Shown piece by piece: positions 62,797 to 64,000 of a stretch of 64,000 nucleotides of DNA. The first letter of the stretch is position 1. Each line of letters starts with the position of its first letter. The position numbers and the translations under genes were made by a program. The notes beneath the pieces were generated by a model that did not search any database, was not told the origin of the DNA, and saw nothing but the letters and a program-made list of their open reading frames with translations. The stretch is from Loktanella atrilutea (lineage in GTDB: Bacteria > Pseudomonadota > Alphaproteobacteria > Rhodobacterales > Rhodobacteraceae): assembly GCF_900128995.1 (NCBI RefSeq), contig NZ_FQUE01000001.1, positions 496,001-560,000 on the forward strand, written 5' to 3'.

Positions 62797-63959
62797 TGTG
62801 GCGACATATCGCGTCCAACGGGATCACCTTTCTGATCGTGACCCTGTTCCTGCTGGCCGGCGTGATCGTCTGGGGGACGCAAAGCTACAAGGCGCCCGGG
62901 CCGCTGGCCGAGGGCATCTGCCTGCAGGTCGCGCCGGGGTCGAACATGCGCCGCGTGAGCGAGCAGCTGGTGGCGCAGGACGCCGTCAGTTCCGCCGCGA
63001 TCTTTCGCATGGGGGCGGATTATTCCGAAAAGTCGGGTGATCTGAAGGCCGGCAGCTTTCTGGTGCCCGAAGGCGCGTCGATGGCGCAGATCGTCGATCT
63101 GGTGACCAGCAGCGGGCAAAGCACCTGCGGCACCGAGGTCGTCTATCGCGTGGGCGTGCGGCGCAACCTCGTGCAGGTGCGCGAGCTGGATCCGGCGACG
63201 GGCGACTATGCCGAGGTGGCCGAGTTCGATCCGGCGGTCGACGCGGCCCCGGCGGAATACGACCGGGTGAAGGCCGAGGGCGATACGCGGTTCCGCATGG
63301 CCGTGGCCGAGGGCGTGACCAGCTGGCAAGTGGCGGAGATGCTGCGCGAGGTCGATATCCTTGACGGCGCGATCGCCGAGACCCCGCCGGAGGGGACCCT
63401 GGCGCCCGACAGCTATGAATTCACGCCGGGCACCGATCGCGCCGGCATCATTGCGCGGATGACAGCGGCACAAAGCCAGATCCTGGCCGATGCCTGGGCG
63501 GCGCGGGCCGAGGGGCTGCCGCTGAAGTCGCCGGAGGAGGCGCTGGTGCTGGCGTCTTTGGTCGAGAAGGAGACCGGCGTGCCGACGGAACGGCGTCAGG
63601 TGGCGAGCGTCTTCGTCAACCGGCTGGAACGGGGGATGCGCCTGCAGACGGACCCGGCGGTGATCTATGGCGTGACCAAGGGCGAGGGCATTCTGGGCCG
63701 GGGCCTGCGGCGCAGCGAGTTGGACGCGCCGACGCCGTGGAACACCTATGTCATTCCCGGCCTGCCGCCGACGCCGATCGCCAACCCCGGGCGCGCCAGC
63801 ATCGAGGCGGCGCTGAACCCGGACAGCACGGACTACGTGTTCTTCGTCGCGGACGGCAGCGGCGGGCATGCCTTTGCCACCAACCTCGACGATCACAACC
63901 GGAACGTGGCGGCCTACCGCGCGATCGAGGCACAGCAGGCGACCGGAGGCAACAACTGA
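62796..63959 (+). CDS. mltG: Endolytic murein transglycosylase MltG
   Basis: 387 residues. Cuts nascent glycan strands at the inner membrane, setting their length. One N-terminal helix (GITFLIVTLFLLAGVIVWG) anchors a periplasmic YceG domain: LYSM-like part (VAPGSNMRRVSEQLVAQDAV) and the catalytic Glu257 in LVEKETGVPTERRQVASVFVNRL. The C-terminal TPWNTYVIPGLPPTPIANPG is typical. It follows fabF as in many Proteobacteria and ends 5 bases before a terminator-like hairpin. Confidence 0.96.
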   Translation: MWRHIASNGITFLIVTLFLLAGVIVWGTQSYKAPGPLAEGICLQVAPGSNMRRVSEQLVAQDAVSSAAIFRMGADYSEKSGDLKAGSFLVPEGASMAQIVDLVTSSGQSTCGTEVVYRVGVRRNLVQVRELDPATGDYAEVAEFDPAVDAAPAEYDRVKAEGDTRFRMAVAEGVTSWQVAEMLREVDILDGAIAETPPEGTLAPDSYEFTPGTDRAGIIARMTAAQSQILADAWAARAEGLPLKSPEEALVLASLVEKETGVPTERRQVASVFVNRLERGMRLQTDPAVIYGVTKGEGILGRGLRRSELDAPTPWNTYVIPGLPPTPIANPGRASIEAALNPDSTDYVFFVADGSGGHAFATNLDDHNRNVAAYRAIEAQQATGGNN

Positions 63960-63963
63960 CGCC

Positions 63964-63996
63964 GCGGTGCCGTTAGGAATTCCTTAACGGCACCGC
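63964..63996. terminator. Terminator-like hairpin after mltG
   Basis: 12-bp perfect arms GCGGTGCCGTTA (63964-63975) and TAACGGCACCGC (63985-63996) around GGAATTCCT. It is cut from its downstream context by the window edge, so no U-run can be judged. Confidence 0.75.
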
Positions 63997-64000
63997 GCGA

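Overview
The window is GC-rich, densely coded bacterial chromosome with many ATGA or TGATG start/stop overlaps. The gene content points to an alphaproteobacterium of the Rhodobacterales (Roseobacter/Rhodobacteraceae group). The supporting signs are a leucine-degradation operon with an LprI-like gene inside it, a NuoE with a long C-terminal extension, a lipoprotein inside the nuo operon, a Hint-domain protein, a LuxR/LuxI locus, a YceI-cytochrome b561 fusion, and GC-rich hairpins followed by a GAGGTATTT motif at gene ends. This placement is inferred from gene families; no 16S gene is present. I see no insertion sequence, prophage, integrase or CRISPR array, so the window looks like ordinary chromosome with a few accessory spots.

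Layout: 1-5.6 kb holds the end of pntB, a surface-lipoprotein candidate, an RluE-type pseudouridine synthase, an ornithine/lysine decarboxylase behind a structured leader, and a DUF3422 protein. 5.6-15.5 kb is a peptide ABC transporter operon facing an ArgE-like deacetylase, a DAO-family oxidase and an M20 amidohydrolase, probably an uptake and breakdown unit for N-acylated or modified amino acids. 15.7-19 kb has LPS inner-core genes (GT4 and waaA) and moaA. 19-23.7 kb has a lipoprotein, glmS-glmU and gph. 23.7-26.1 kb has a DegT-type aminotransferase overlapping an Imm63-like gene, then creA. 26.2-31.7 kb is leucine/isovalerate catabolism (ivd, two small genes, mccB, mccA) with an operator-like palindrome at the ivd start. 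31.9-36.3 kb is nuoABCD-lipoprotein-nuoE, which stops at a terminator with no nuoF following.

36.4-42 kb is the most interesting part. fliG is preceded on the same strand by a LuxR-type ligand-binding domain that lacks its DNA-binding domain. Divergent from this lie a full LuxR paralogue and a LuxI synthase, and a third LuxR-type regulator lies beyond purB. The close linkage of a DNA-binding-less LuxR paralogue to fliG suggests a quorum-to-motility connection.

42.2-64 kb is mostly housekeeping: glnB-glnA, the NAD(P)HX repair enzyme (carrying an in-frame copy of the dispersed hairpin/GAGGTATTT element), a Hint-domain protein, tRNA-Leu(UAG) directly before tig, cpdB, an SDR, rpsF-rpsR-rplI, two YceI-domain proteins, an orphan anti-sigma-like protein, fabD-fabG-acpP, RidA, a GFA-family protein, map, fabF and mltG.

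Two dispersed non-coding families recur: a double-hairpin element (two nearly identical copies, each between convergent genes) and the GC-hairpin plus GAGGTATTT element (six copies, five at 3' ends of genes and one inside a gene).
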